From Metallyticus violacea (Eukaryota; Arthropoda; Insecta; Mantodea; Metallyticidae): a stretch of DNA of 64,000 nt. The notes under the pieces were generated by a model. That model was not told where the DNA came from. It saw only the letters and a list, made by a program, of their open reading frames with translations, and did not search any database. Shown here one piece after another: positions 23,474 through 35,555 of this stretch. A program made the position numbers and the translations under genes. How positions within the stretch are numbered: the first letter of the stretch is position 1; every line of letters begins with the position of its first letter. Where the stretch lies: the NCBI GenBank assembly GCA_030762175.1, contig CM060838.1, positions 17,963,501 through 18,027,500 of the forward strand, read 5' to 3'.

Positions 23474-24420
23474 CTGAGTGAGAAAAAAAAATAATAATAT
23501 TAAAGCATAAAATAAAAATACTGGAATTTAAGCCAAGAGGCTTTTATGTCTGCTGGAATATTATTATGCAAATACTGCAGCTATTGTTTATATTATAAAT
23601 AAAAAGATGCATTAGATTAGCACTGCCAATCAAGAAACACATGAAGTGTAAGACTGTTGCCATTCAAACAACAAATTTTGAGTACTTAGAAGAAATATTA
23701 TAACATGTGAAATGAGTGAAACACTTAAATAAACAACAAGCTAGACACAGTGGAGACTTTCATGAAATCTAACATCTCTGTTGTAAACATGACCAACTTG
23801 AACTTATAAACCAAACAAATATGTGCCCGGTAGTTTATAAGTTGTCACTTTTATTATAAATTTTGTTATTTTATACATTGACATGGCTTAATTGTGTATA
23901 ACTCCATATTAGGCTGAAATAAATGAAATGGTACTGTGAACTACTACCTTCAGCTAATAGGACTCAGAAAACATTATTAACCTTCAGTTGGAAAATTAAA
24001 GAAAAAAGAAATAAAAGTTGCAGTCAAGGATACAGAATAAAAAGAAATAGTATTTTAAACATTCTCATTAGACCTTCAGTACCTATAGAAGCAAGGACAC
24101 ATTTCACAGCTTCCATCAATCTTGAAGTAGCCAATGTAACAAATTGTGTTAATGCCATTCTTGATGCCTTGCAGAGAACAGTCTGTAGTGGCTAATTCAT
24201 CAAGATACATGACAAAGTATATCTGACTTATAGCAAATGTAAATCATGATGTGTTGGGCATGCAAAATCAATAACATCGGCAGTGTCTTCGAAGACAAGA
24301 TGGTCACTTTAATACTGACACTCTTAAGATTAAACTTTTTTTCCTCAACAACAGAAAAGGAAAAACAAATATTTACAGATTAAAATGTGAATTGGAACTT
24401 GCGCAGTGAAGCTAATCATA
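23474..24420. other. Intron, unidentified ORF
   Basis: Plus-strand ORF 23923-24195 (90 codons) ends ARTHFTASINLEVANVTNCV and NAILDALQRTVCSG. The text is protein-like but the family is not recognised and there is no splice support. Confidence 0.3.
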
Positions 24421-24720
24421 TAATTAATATCATTGTATGATTTAGTTGAACTATACACTCTTAGTGTTTCACTTATAATGTATGGAACCAATTTCAAGAT
24501 CATTTAGTTCTCATCTTCAGCCAGGCTAAAGTCCAACTGTCAGAATGTAATTGTGAATAAACATTCCCACGGCACAATGAATGATCCGACAATTGAACTT
24601 TAGCCTGGCTGATAATGAAAACTACATGTTCTTGAAACCAGTTCCATACATTATGACAAGTAAGTGAAGCATTAAGAGTGTGTAGTTCAACTATAAATCA
24701 TACAATGATATCAATTAAAT
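24421..24720. repeat. Inverted repeat 1 (arms about 120-130 bp)
   Basis: Left arm 24421-24543 and right arm 24588-24720 are reverse complements with scattered mismatches. Shared blocks include ATATCATTGTATGATTTA, GTTGAACTA-ACACTCTTA and AGCCAGGCTAAAGT. The loop is about 45 bases. It contains the block ACTCTTAATGCTTCACTTA, which also occurs in the inverted repeat at 58075-58181. Confidence 0.75.
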
Positions 24721-24865
24721 ATTTACAGTTTCTGAGAGAAATGAGAAGATTCAGATCATCAATATATGATCACAGTTTTTCTAATGTCAGTATCCATAAG
24801 GTTATATGCCTGGTTCCAGTGTGAATTTTAGCTGGCAACTCACATTGAAGACATTCCTGAATTTA

Positions 24866-24965
24866 AAATGATACACTATGGGTAACTTATTAACACACTC
24901 ATTATATTTTCCTAAGTTGGAACAATGTTTCAGGAACCAGCATTCCCATCCTCAGCCGTTGACCC
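24866..24965 (-). repeat. PLE-type terminal repeat with hammerhead-like motif A
   Basis: Shares TTTAAAATGATACACTATGG and the following roughly 100 bases with 34892-35000. The minus strand at 24955-24921 reads CTGAGGA, a helix TGGGAA/GGTTCC(T), GAAA, then CATTGTT. Confidence 0.55.
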
Positions 24966-25724
24966 AGCCCTGAATTTTTAAAATTGATGATGCTTAAGTT
25001 CAGTTTTTTATAAAAGCATTCATTGAAGAAATTTAGACAATTAAATTGGCAGCAGTGTTTGCTGCTGAAATTTATTTGCCCTCTTGTGATGGATTTGATT
25101 ACATTCTTGTAAGAATCATTTTATCAACAGTGCATGTTCTCACAGGAAAGCTGAAAGACTTTGAAGTGAAATCAAAATTATTAAGTGATAGAGTATTGAA
25201 TGCAATTCTTAAGTAGCTCAATAGCTTCCATCACAAAGTTTACATAGCTTTACAATCAGCTTTGGTGATACTACAAACATTTAAAATCCTGAATCCAGCC
25301 AAGAACATTGTGGAACCTGTGGGAGTACTTTTGATTCATACATTGCTTCTGCAAATAATCTGCAGTGAAGTGGTCACCATACACAAGCATGCACCATTTC
25401 TAAAGAAGATAGTCACAATAGTTCCTTGAAGGTCACACAATATTCCTGGATGAAGTCAAGGAGCAGCTTAAATAAGACTATGTTGCAGTTGATGTAGTAG
25501 GAATCATGAATGGTCTGAAGCTATCTCACAGCACATTTGGTTTTCTTGTTCAAATGTAGATTCCAAGAGGTCTTTTCCCAAGTATAATCTGGTAGCCAAT
25601 GATAGGAACAGAAGGTTGAAGCAGCAAATGCAGATATTCACAATGGTTGCATTTGAATAAAAACATAGAGCACAGTTTGCACTTTAATTCATCAAATTTT
25701 CAAAAAAAAAATATATATATATAT

Positions 25725-25860
25725 TCAAACACCCGTACACATAACACTTTGTGTAAAAATTGTTACTCACATTTGGCTGATGTTATTTTGTTTCTAATAT
25801 ATATATACTCAAACACCCCTACTGTGTAAAAATTGTTATTCACATTTGGCTGATGTTATT
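25725..25860 (+). repeat. Tandem duplication, period about 84
   Basis: TCAAACACCC begins at 25725 and again at 25809. Both units continue into TGTGTAAAAATTGTTA-TCAC and CATTTGGCTGATGTTATTT, with small indels. Confidence 0.8.
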
Positions 25861-28800
25861 TCATTGTTTCTACAATTTTATGACATACTTCACTTTGTTT
25901 ATAGTTTGTAGACTTCCCTATTTCTTAGTAAATGCTGTTCTTCTTTCATTTGATATGCACACATATATAGTGCAGTTATTTGAGTAATGGGCCATCTGTG
26001 CACTTCCAGTTTGCAGTCATGCTCTGCCAGCCCATAATTCAAATAACTTGGTATATGCAGTGGTTATGTTAACACAAAAAAGTTTACCAATTTTTTATAT
26101 TTTTAATTCTACTTTATTTATTAGCACCATCACTGCTTATAAATAAAGACAAGGGTTCAGCAGTTAATTAGATAAAGGTAAAAAAATTGTGGTTTTAAAT
26201 AGAAGGAATTCTCATAGAAAAATATACTATAATTATGCAATTTTTTCAAATTTTATTAATTTGGTTCTTCTTACTTAAACATGTTTTGAAGGCTGTTTGC
26301 CTTCATAATAAGCATGGTTCCATTGTCAGTTTCCCAGCTTAGTACTAAGATGACGCTCTGTAGATGTTGCATATTTAGTGATGTGGTTACTGTTGTTTGG
26401 AAATTCATGCTGATAATGAAGTTAACAGCCTTAGAAAAATGTCCAAGTAAAATAAAATTATTGAAATTTGAGTGATTTCCTCATAAAAATTGCATACATT
26501 GAAATTTGTTTATGTACAGATATGTGATCAATTAATTTATTCTTAAGAAAGAAGTAAAGCATGTGACTGTGAATTAAGAAACTGTGGTTGATTGTGGCAA
26601 TATAAAGGTATCATCAATGCTTATGTTTAGTTTTTTTGTCTTTTTATCTGAGTTGGCCTACAATTTTAGACTCAAGCTTGATATGAAAAATTTGAGGTCA
26701 CTGTTGGAACAGTGATGGTTGATGATTAGACATCACCTCAGTAAGGTTAAAAAAAAAAAAAAAAAAAAAAAATGCATGATTTGAGTTCCAGTATGATCTA
26801 CCATTGGGGCAGCCTGGCCTTGGATATTTTTCATGATTTTCCCTGGTCACTTAATGCTGGAATAAACATTTACTTTCCATGAAACACTCTCCCATTTCCT
26901 TTCATTCCTTAGCATCAGTTTCAGGGCTGAAAGTATAAGGCGAGGTCGACTACTGCCTTGTGATGTGGCGATGGCTTGCTTTCTGGAAAAGTTCCTGTCC
27001 TACATCTGGTGGAGTACACTTCGCATGCTATAATCTGTCCATTCTAACTTTACAGTAAAATATTACTCTACATTTCTTGCTTTGCACTTCCACTTTGTTG
27101 CTATTGGCTGTCGAATTTTCTGCCATACTGGAAAGCCTGCAAGCTTGGTAGTTATTTTCCAGATTTCATAGTATCCTGTGCACATATGTTATGTTTCTTT
27201 CATAAAAACATTTTTGTTCTTGGTAGAACTTTAATCCAAAATATAATTTGTATAATAAAATGCTTTGTTCACACTATAAGTAATAAAATAAAAAGAAAAT
27301 TGTATAATTAAGAGAGTATATTCATGTATACATACTTTGGAAGCTAATATGGAAATAAAGAGGCTTTTAGCCAATCTAAATTATTTCTGTTGTATCCACT
27401 ATAAACTTATGATGGACAGAACCTTATTGAACTAGGGATAGCTCTCGCAGGGACCACCAGCATCTGCAATTTATCATGTGTGAAAAAATTAGGACACTGC
27501 CTCAGATTCCTGGCCAGAGGTGAATCCTCTCTCATACCTTCCTCCTGGAGGTTCCCCTTCCAGAACATGGGCCCATCTAGCAGCCTCAGTACACAAATCC
27601 TTCTCTGCAGACCATCCTATTCTATCCTATCCCAGCATGATCTCAAATTCTTCTTATCCAATTCCAATTTAAAATCATTAATATTTCTTGCAAATATATC
27701 TAAAAATGGAAAATATAAATTGTTATGATTGTCAGATTCATAAAAAGAAAAATTAATATAATGGAGTGTGTAAATGAAGTAAATAAATAATTGGCTACTT
27801 GGCAACATCTTTTCCTCAAATCAAAATATTTTTAATAAGGGTTAGCAGGAAAAGGATTTTGACATTATAGTAGAATAGGTAGCATTCTGATCTGGTAAAA
27901 TAGAAACCACTTCACCAGTTATACATGTTGCTATTTGCCACAGTGAAAGCTGAGAGTTAGATGAAGTTATAAGAATTCATATAGCTGGAAATAAAATAAA
28001 TATACTATATTTACATATGTAATATACATTTTTGATAATGCATTACACGGGAAACATATACCTTTTGTGTGTGGGTAAGCAGTTTTACACAAGAGTAATG
28101 CACAAACTGCTGATAACATAACATAAATTACTTATAGCAGGAAATTTACACTTGTGTAACTATATTTCCATTTTCTTTTGCACTTGAATTTTCTTACATT
28201 TCTACAAACTTTACAGATTATGAATTGCATTTGATAAGATAATGTATTTAAAAGGCATACAAATATGGGACCAGTAACATATCAAGATGACTTGAGAACA
28301 AACACGAAAATATGTTCTTATGAATTGGTGGAATGGAGTAAGATAACCCAGCCAACTACATTCTAATTTACTGACCCTGCTCAGTGTGTCTATAACACAC
28401 TGCATAATGAACAATCACCCATGTGATTGGTAATGAAACATTATATGAAAAACGTCAGAATGGTTGCTTGTGATTACTGCTGATCAACTAAAAAAATCCT
28501 TGTGCATTTCTTACTTATTAAATAAAATGTAATTACTATGTGCCCAAAATGAAATTGTCTAACAAAAATTCTTGGCATCTTTATTCTGGTAATCATTACA
28601 CTGTAAAGGTTTCAATTTGCTCTTAGGGATAAAATCTCTGTAATTAAATAATCTGAGAGGTCTCCAGGACATATAAGCTCAAATGGGGAAGATTTGCAGT
28701 TGTGATTGAACTGGACATGGTAGCTTGGATGGAAGAACATCCATGGTTCATTTTCCAACCATGACCACAAAGTTTTCCTATTTGACCAATTCTAATCTGT

Positions 28801-29173
28801 ATAATGGATTGTTTGATAAATTATTTCAACCAATGCAGAGTCAAGACTGTGCTCCTCTTATACTCCAGTGTTCAAAACCAGTCAAGTTATTAAATTGAGT
28901 GATAGGATTGGGAATGGCTTACAAATGCAGTTTATATGAGGGGGAGAAGAAAATGGCACTAATTAACACTTAAATTTCATTTATGCTATAATTTTATCTA
29001 AAAATGCAATGAGTATGTTAATGCACAAGCATTACCTGATTTTTTTCTATGAACCTATAAGGCTCAGTTAAGTTCGCTTATTCAATGCCTCATGGGTTGA
29101 AGCATTTTTGGGAAGCACATATGAATATTTCTCTAACAAGTAATAATTTAGAAATGAATGCAAATGTTTACAG
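25861..29173. other. Intron of the CFAP97D-like gene, mostly unrecognised
   Basis: Contains an A tract at about 26749-26772 following a moderately CpG-poor stretch, and a GC-richer patch at 26930-27020 that may be an unrecognised repeat. No exon found. Confidence 0.4.
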
Positions 29174-29380
29174 GCTGAAACTATAGAACGAATGCCATGG
29201 GAGCCACAACAAACCTATTCAAGAGCATCAAGCACCTCTTCAAAAGCAGCACCCACTACAGAGGTGAACTATATTTATAAACTTATGCAAATAAATGGAA
29301 GCACTTCAAGCTTTTCAAATAAACATTTTATTCATGTTTACCTTGATATAACTGGGACACTGAGAACAAAAAGCGGATAA
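29174..29380 (+). CDS. CFAP97D-like gene, candidate terminal exon
   Basis: The reading frame of 68 codons and a stop follows a TTTACAG acceptor and is in phase 0, as the previous exon requires. It begins AETIERMPWEPQQTYSRASS and is Ser/Thr rich. Codons after about residue 30 look less like protein, and an alternative donor (GAG before GTGAAC, near 29264) could shorten it. AATAAA occurs at 29527-29532. The preceding intron would be about 9.5 kb. Linkage to the upstream exons is inferred from phase and strand only. Confidence 0.4.
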   Translation, partial: AETIERMPWEPQQTYSRASSTSSKAAPTTEVNYIYKLMQINGSTSSFSNKHFIHVYLDITGTLRTKSG

Positions 29381-30693
29381 ATGTAGAATCATTTACTAGA
29401 ATGCAAAATCTACATGCTGTATAGTGCTAATATTTTACAGGTTATTAAAATAGCAAAAGATTGTAATCTGGTAAGATATACACAAGGCAAGTGATATACA
29501 ATTGGCTGTACATTATATACAAGATGAATAAAAAGAAAAAATTAATTTACATGTGAAATGGATACACAGGGTAAATTAAACTTTTAATGCAACAGTACAG
29601 TTAGTAGTGATGAATTTTTTGTTAACCTTATAATTTTGTTTGATTTTAAACACTTTAAACATTTTAATATATTTGTAAATCAAAAGCAGTATTGTGAAAT
29701 ATTACTGGTTTCTAAATACATAAATTATTTTATTAGGAACATTAATGATTTCAGATTAAAAAGAATCAAATGAGCAATCACAATCTTGGACAATGCTGCA
29801 GAAAGTGTTAGGAAAAACTATCCAGAGAGGAAGAAGTGTTGGGAAAAGCATAGGAAAAGCAAAGTAAACAAACATTTGTGAAGCTTTGATAAGGAATATG
29901 CTGATTAATTGACACAACTGCCACTTTAAGTGCTTGGAGTGTGACAAATTACAAGATTTTCAGAGTCTTTGATGCTGGAAACTGCAAATAAATCTTAAAT
30001 TTTAACACCAACACAATGAAATATAATCACTATGCAGAGCAAGGAGTGAACAAAAATTATGACTTTGCAAGAAGATGTAGTATATAAGTATTTTTATTAC
30101 AAAAAGAGGGGTTATATAGATTTGACTTATTACAGATAAAAAAAGTGTGGTTGGTATGACAGCCATGAAACAGTCCCAGAAGCAAACAAAATTACTTATA
30201 AACTTACTATTAGTAAAACCAACATATTACATTTTTCCATAGCAGCAATGCATTAACTTTTAATTGTATGACTGAAGGAATGATGCTATCATAAGATCAA
30301 TATGAACATCTATTATCAGTTTTCACTGACCACATACTGATATGTATGAAAGTATCAACTGTTACACATAGGAGAGAGATATATAAAAATAAGAATTAAA
30401 AAAAAAGAACAAGAATTGCATAAGATAAAAGCTACTGAGCAGTAAAAAGTTGACAAATAATATGTTAAATGAAATACAAATGTGACACCATTTGCTTTTG
30501 ATCTTCAAGTGACAATGATAGCCAAATTATTCCAGCAACATAATATGTTACTTAAAAGTTGTATGGACATACAATCGATGTATAAATAATTTAATTATTT
30601 AGAAATCAGTGATGTTCATATGAGCCAAAATTTAAGGAATTTCCTGATTCGATTGGTTTTAAAAATATTGGATAAGGTCAGCTGCAAAACAAA
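29381..30693. other. Intergenic, nothing recognised
   Basis: AT-rich; a short minus-strand ORF at 29947 has no support. Confidence 0.4.
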
Positions 30694-30820
30694 TTAGCCA
30701 TGTGTAGGACATAAGTTGGAAATGAAGAATCAAACTTGAAAAATTCAGATCATGGCTGGGATTCAAAACTTAAATGTTCAGCCTTTTGTGCTGATGCCTA
30801 ACCAACTGAACTACCATTTC
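30694..30820 (-). repeat. SINE-C copy 1 (tRNA-derived)
   Basis: Minus strand reads GGTAGTTCAGTTGGTTAGGC (A box) and then TTTTGAATCCCAGCCATG (B-box region), followed by GAATTTTTCAAGTTTGATTC. The tail block recurs at 31230 and 31530. Confidence 0.65.
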
Positions 30821-30900
30821 CTCCAAATACAAACTATGAACCTCTCTCATCATTAAATAAAATATAGTGAACTTTTGTAACAGTAATGTCAAATATTAAC

Positions 30901-31187
30901 ATTTAAAAAAGTTGAGTCAAAATTGTAACATATACATCACTAAGATTTTAATAAAAAGGAAAACTAGTTTCTAGAGCTATAGCTCCCATCGTCAATTCCT
31001 GGTCAACTGTCGGCCTCGCTCCTCACGGTGAAGCAAAGCCAACAAACGAATCAATCCACCATGAGGAGTGAGGCCGACAGTTGACCAGGAATTGACGATG
31101 GGAGCTATAGCTCTAGAAACTAGTTTTCCTTTTTATTAAAATCTTAGTGATGTATATGTTACAATTTCAACTCAACTTTTTTTAAAT
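30901..31187. repeat. Inverted repeat 2, nearly perfect palindrome
   Basis: Arms 30901-31025 and 31062-31187 are about 125 bases each and differ at only a few positions. Both contain CTAGAGCTATAGCTCCCATC and TTCCTGGTCAACTGTCGGCC. The loop of about 36 bases begins CGGTGAAGCAAAGCC and ends CAATCCACCA. The inner half of the arms has more G+C than its surroundings. Inverted SINE-C copies flank it on both sides. Confidence 0.95.
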
Positions 31188-31229
31188 GCTCTCTCATCAT
31201 ATTGTATATACCTTGAAGTTTCATGCTTT

Positions 31230-31345
31230 GATGCGGTAGAGCATTAGTACAGAAGGCTGAAGATCTGTGGTTTAAATCCTGGCTGTGTCTTGAATTTTTC
31301 AAGTCTGATTCATTTCCAACTTATGTCCTATATATGGTTAGTGTG
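31230..31345 (+). repeat. SINE-C copy 2
   Basis: tRNA-like GATGCGGTAGAGCATTAGTA and GGTTTAAATCCTGGCTGTG, then TGAATTTTTCAAGTCTGATT and CAACTTATGTCCTA. It is the mirror partner of the minus-strand copy at 30694-30820. Confidence 0.65.
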
Positions 31346-31529
31346 AAAGAACAATTTCCAAACATAAATTAACTGTTATATAGTTGGTGGTTAAACTAGA
31401 AACTGGATCATAAGTACTCATAGCATTATGAGTTGCCTCTTGAGGAATAAATCTGTCATAGAAGAGAGATCTTAGGCATATATAGAATCAGATGAGACAG
31501 GTTCATTCCCTGCTTGTAGTAGGACATGA

Positions 31530-31625
31530 TAACTCAGTTGATTATAGCAATTAGAGGGTTAAATTTCCATAGTTCAAATAACAGCCATGCCCTGAATTTT
31601 TCAAGTCTGATTCTTCATTTTGCAT
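31530..31625 (+). repeat. SINE-C copy 3
   Basis: GATAACTCAGTTGATTATAG, TAGTTCAAATAACAGCCATG and CTGAATTTTTCAAGTCTGAT parallel the other two copies; the boxes are diverged. Confidence 0.55.
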
Positions 31626-31929
31626 TACCATATAATTGCTTATGATTACTGCTGCAGGGGGAAAATTGCAATATAAGGTTTCTAAATAATCTCTTCTGAG
31701 TCAAAATATTTAAAACATTATTAATGGTTCCACTTACATGAGATTTCCTCTGGACACGTGTTGTGGAAAAATTGTCATCTTAAACTGTTAAACAACTATC
31801 ATTCATAAAAGTTGGGTGGGTAGGTAGGTATCTGGGTTGACTCTGGTGGTCTTGTAATATACTTGAATAAAGAGCAGTCTTTCAGGATGTCAAAATTCAA
31901 AGTTTACTCATGTTTTTTTATATAAATCC

Positions 31930-32640
31930 TTTACCCTATATATATTGTACTTATGAAGCTGTTGACAATGGAGTGGTAATATGTCCTAACCTTAGGTATT
32001 CATTTTTTTTTTACACTAAACTCCACTTACATAAAAATAAGATGCGTTTCGGGAGAATCTCTCCCATTTACAGTTGCTCCTTTACCATATGTTTAATTCT
32101 TTTGGTTGTTGAACAGTTTATGATAATTTGATGCCTTTTCCTATTTCATGGTTTTCATTTCAAAAGGATGCTGCCACAGCAGATTTATCTATATTTGTTT
32201 GTAAAGGATGTTTCTCCCATGTTCCTTCAACCTAATGCTTATATTTCTCTTTGTTTTTCCTAAGTAGATTTTTTTCATTATCCTTACAATTAATCTGGTA
32301 AATACCAGATTTTTTTCTCTTTGGGCCTGGAATCTGTTTTGTTTAATTTCAATAAATTTTTTACACTGAATTGGTTTTGAGGAGCTAAATTGATTAATGC
32401 TTTAAATTTTTTTTTGAAATTTCTTAATGGCTGACTGGTGGTAAATGAACTTTTTAAATGTTTTTTTCCCCCTGATAAATTACTAAGGTTGTTATTTGTT
32501 TCATTCTTTTTTGTTTTTGGAATCTTTAAATTTTTTGGTTAATCATCTGTTTGCTCAACCCACTGGATTTAGCGCCTTCTATTACGTGTAGATATTCACT
32601 CTTGTATTCTTTTTTGTTCAGTGGTACATTTATTAGTCTG
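31930..32640 (-). mobile_element. Penelope-like element, GIY-YIG end and terminal repeat
   Basis: On the minus strand, with stops and frame slips, there are recognisable C-terminal PLE pieces: AKSSGLSKQMIN near 32570, SGIYQINCKDN near 32300, a GKTKRN-like strand, then TNIDKSAVAASF and NENHEIGKGIKL near 32180-32120, and VQQPKELNIW. These correspond to the linker and GIY-YIG endonuclease of PLE reverse transcriptases. A hammerhead-like motif follows at 32073-32041, and then a short repeat shared with 49372 and 54425. Confidence 0.75.
32041..32073 (-). ncRNA. Hammerhead-ribozyme-like motif F, directly after PLE ORF
   Basis: Minus strand: CTGTAAA (where CUGANGA is expected), then a perfect 6-bp stem GGGAGA/TCTCCC closed by GAT, then GAAA and CGCATC. 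The last part fits a two-base helix III with cleavage after AUC. Two substitutions in the first core box suggest it is inactive now. It lies about 10-20 codons after the GIY-YIG frame. Confidence 0.45.
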
Positions 32641-34891
32641 TATAATTTCATTATGAAAACATCCGAAAAATACTACAGAAAATTAAAAATAATAACTTTT
32701 TCTATTGTTTCTTGGTAGCACACATCAAGGTAATTATTACAGAGTAGACTCATCTGGAACTGATCGCTGGTAGTATTTTTCTAAAAAAGAATTATATTCT
32801 GGTATTTACTTTGTACCACAGTATGTCTGCAACTAGGATTGCAGTATAAAAACATTTTCAAAGCAGATTAGTGCTATATTCGCTTCAGTAGAACTTGCTT
32901 TTTGGAAAAATGACGCTGTTTTTCTTTCTTTCTTTTTTTTAATGTGTTGTTCCAGTTGCATATTTTCTCACTTACTTGGCATATTACAATTTTACCGTCA
33001 TTACCCCCTTGCATTTATCAAAATCCACGTTTTAATTTTTCAGCTTGGAAGTGCCATTACAGTATCATTTTCACTTGAAGTTAAAAGTAAACTTCTCTGG
33101 TCTCCAATACGATAAAGAAATATAAACAAACCAAGCAAACACATCTATTTTATAATAAGATTTTTTTGAAAAAGGATACTGACAATATCAGTTACAATTG
33201 AACACTCTTTCCTAATAAACAAGCAGAGGAAGAGAGGAAGGAAGAAATGATATACTTTATTGCCAAGAGAAAACAAGTGTTCAAAGAATAAGAATGTTAC
33301 AATACAGAGTGGCATAGCAAAGGCCTAACAAAGACTTAGTATACTTATTCAAAAAGTGTAGCAATAATTTTAATAAACACATCACAGCTGAGCAAGGAGT
33401 CTTTCTACCTCTTGTCCAGTCTATTCATTTGAAAGAAAATCATGGAAGAATGCATTTATATGCTTATTAAATGGAAGAGGTTTAGGCAATATAGCACGAA
33501 TGCTGTCATGTTGCTTATCTGATGAAATCTGTTGCAGCATGTTCTGTTACTGAATGATGATTAAAGAATTATTATCCCCATTCCTGATTCATACACTCTA
33601 GCACATCAGTTAACAGTGATTAACTTACTATTCTCAATAACTATAATATAAAAGGTATGTATATACATATTTCTAATGCAATCCCCTGCCTTCTTTGAGC
33701 CCACACAAGCTCAAATGCATTATATTGGTAATGGTGAATTTGACTGCAGAGTACCTGTCTTTTCATATCACTATCCCTACTAAATTCACTACTTATGCTT
33801 GCTTTATACCTATAACACATTTACAAAAAAACATGGCCTTTCTATAAAAACCAAAGGCCTTACAACTGTTTCTCTTATTGTTAACTATCAGCTTAATGCA
33901 GTATCTCATTATTCATGATTTTGAATTTGTTCAGGGGCTTACAACTTAGTGAAAGAAATGGTCTCCCAAATCATTTTGAAATTAATCCAAACCTGGTATT
34001 GTTGTGTTTTGTTCTTCAGAGCCCTGCACAGTGACAAACAGGAAATAGGGAAAAAGGTTTTCCATTACCTCCATGGCTCATTAGCCCAGAACACAACTAA
34101 CTATAGGCATGTTTCATAAAGTTTCCTAGATGGTACTCCAGATACAACCAATAGGACAATAATGAATATTTGGGCTAAAAATACCAGTTTTGATGAGTGT
34201 GCTACAAAATTCATTATCTACCTACCTAAATGCTTCATTTACGTGAAACTTCAATATGGTGATTTAGCACAATTGACATTCACAAGACAGGTGTGGTTTC
34301 CCGAAACATTTCATGAGGGGCATGGCTTGGTAGCTAGAGCAAAATGTGGCAATGTTGCACGTCTTTGAATGAGTGATATACTTCAGAGTTTGAAAGTCAA
34401 ACATAAACCCATTTGACTAGCACTGCAGTATGCGAACAATTCAGTTATGTCCACCTAAATATCTGCAGAGACTTAGTCATTGATATGTTTATGGGTATGC
34501 AGGGAGGTATTTACAAAATTCTGCTGATTCCTGTGCCAACTAAACAGCACAAATATGACATAACATTATATCATACATGACTAGAAACCTACGAGCTATT
34601 ACAATCCAAAAGAGAATATCAAAAACACCTCATTGATTGAATCAAAAAAATGTGCTACTCTCATCCTTTAAATGTAAGCTTGGCTTGGTTACAAGCTTTG
34701 TAAATCTACTTTAAATATCAAAAGAGAATGAAAAAGTATGTACTTTCTCAGCAGTAGAACTAAATGAAGACATTTTAGTGGAGTCCTAGATATGGGAGCT
34801 ATTGCAGAATCAAACATTTTAAGAACCTTTTATTGTTGCAATGGTGAAAGCTTGAAGAAACTTGGATTTGTTATAAACTTTCTACAGTATT
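32641..34891. other. Intergenic, nothing firmly recognised
   Basis: GATATACTTTATTGCCAAGA at 33249 resembles the ends of some retroposons. Other frames are short. Confidence 0.4.
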
Positions 34892-35000
34892 TAAAAATGA
34901 TACACTATGGGTAACTTATTTACACACTTCACTTACTATATTTTCCTAAGTTGGAACAATGTTTCGGGAACCAGCGTTCCCATCCTCAGCCATTGACCCA
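34892..35000 (-). repeat. PLE-type terminal repeat with hammerhead-like motif B
   Basis: Shares the TACACTATGGGTAACTTATT block through CATTGACCCA with 24866-24965. The minus strand 34989-34955 reads CTGAGGA, helix GGGAA/TTCCC with loop CGCTGG, GAAA, CATTGTT. GG before CTGA can pair with CC after the cleavage site, as helix I requires. Confidence 0.6.
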
Positions 35001-35002
35001 AA

Positions 35003-35271
35003 GGTTTCTGATGCTGGTGTTGGTCCCTTGCAAGTTGTGTGAACTGTGGTGCCCTCTGGTGGATCTGAAATGAATCTAGAAAAGTGATCCCATGGCAGAA
35101 CGTCAAAATTCATAGTGATTTTAGAATATTTTCATCTTAAAATATCATAAAATCAGTATGAATTTTAACCTTCCACCATTGGATCACCTTTCTAGATTCA
35201 TTTCAGATCCACCAGAGGGCACCACAGTTCACACAACAATTTGCAAGGGACCAACACCAGCATCAGAAACC
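35003..35271. repeat. Inverted repeat 3, long near-perfect hairpin
   Basis: Outer arms 35003-35090 and 35181-35271 match in GGTTTCTGATGCTGGTGTTG, TGTGTGAACTGTGGTGCCCT and GGTGGATCTGAAATGAATCT with only a few differences. The inner 90 bases also fold back (CAAAATTCATA-TGATTTTA against its complement). The whole 269-base segment can form one hairpin. It begins three bases after the PLE-type repeat with motif B. Confidence 0.9.
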
Positions 35272-35555
35272 ACTGTGAATATTAAGACTGTAATTTATAA
35301 ATGCATATTTAATTATTCTTTATAATAATTGTATACTAATATTACAATTTCTGATTTTTTTTTTATTTTCATAAATTTTACATGCTACCTATAAGCTATA
35401 ATTAATTCTATATGTAATGATGGAAAACTGAGGACATTTCTGTAATCAGCACAAAAAACTAATTTACAGTTCTGTGCTAATTAATCTGAACTAGGTAATT
35501 TTTTTTCAGTTTTTCCCAATGGTTCGCAATAGTGTGCTATTCATGGCCTATTCAT

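Noticed and set aside
25681..25860. CRISPR-like or satellite array
   Set aside because: Only two units without unique spacers of constant length; a simple tandem duplication in eukaryotic DNA.
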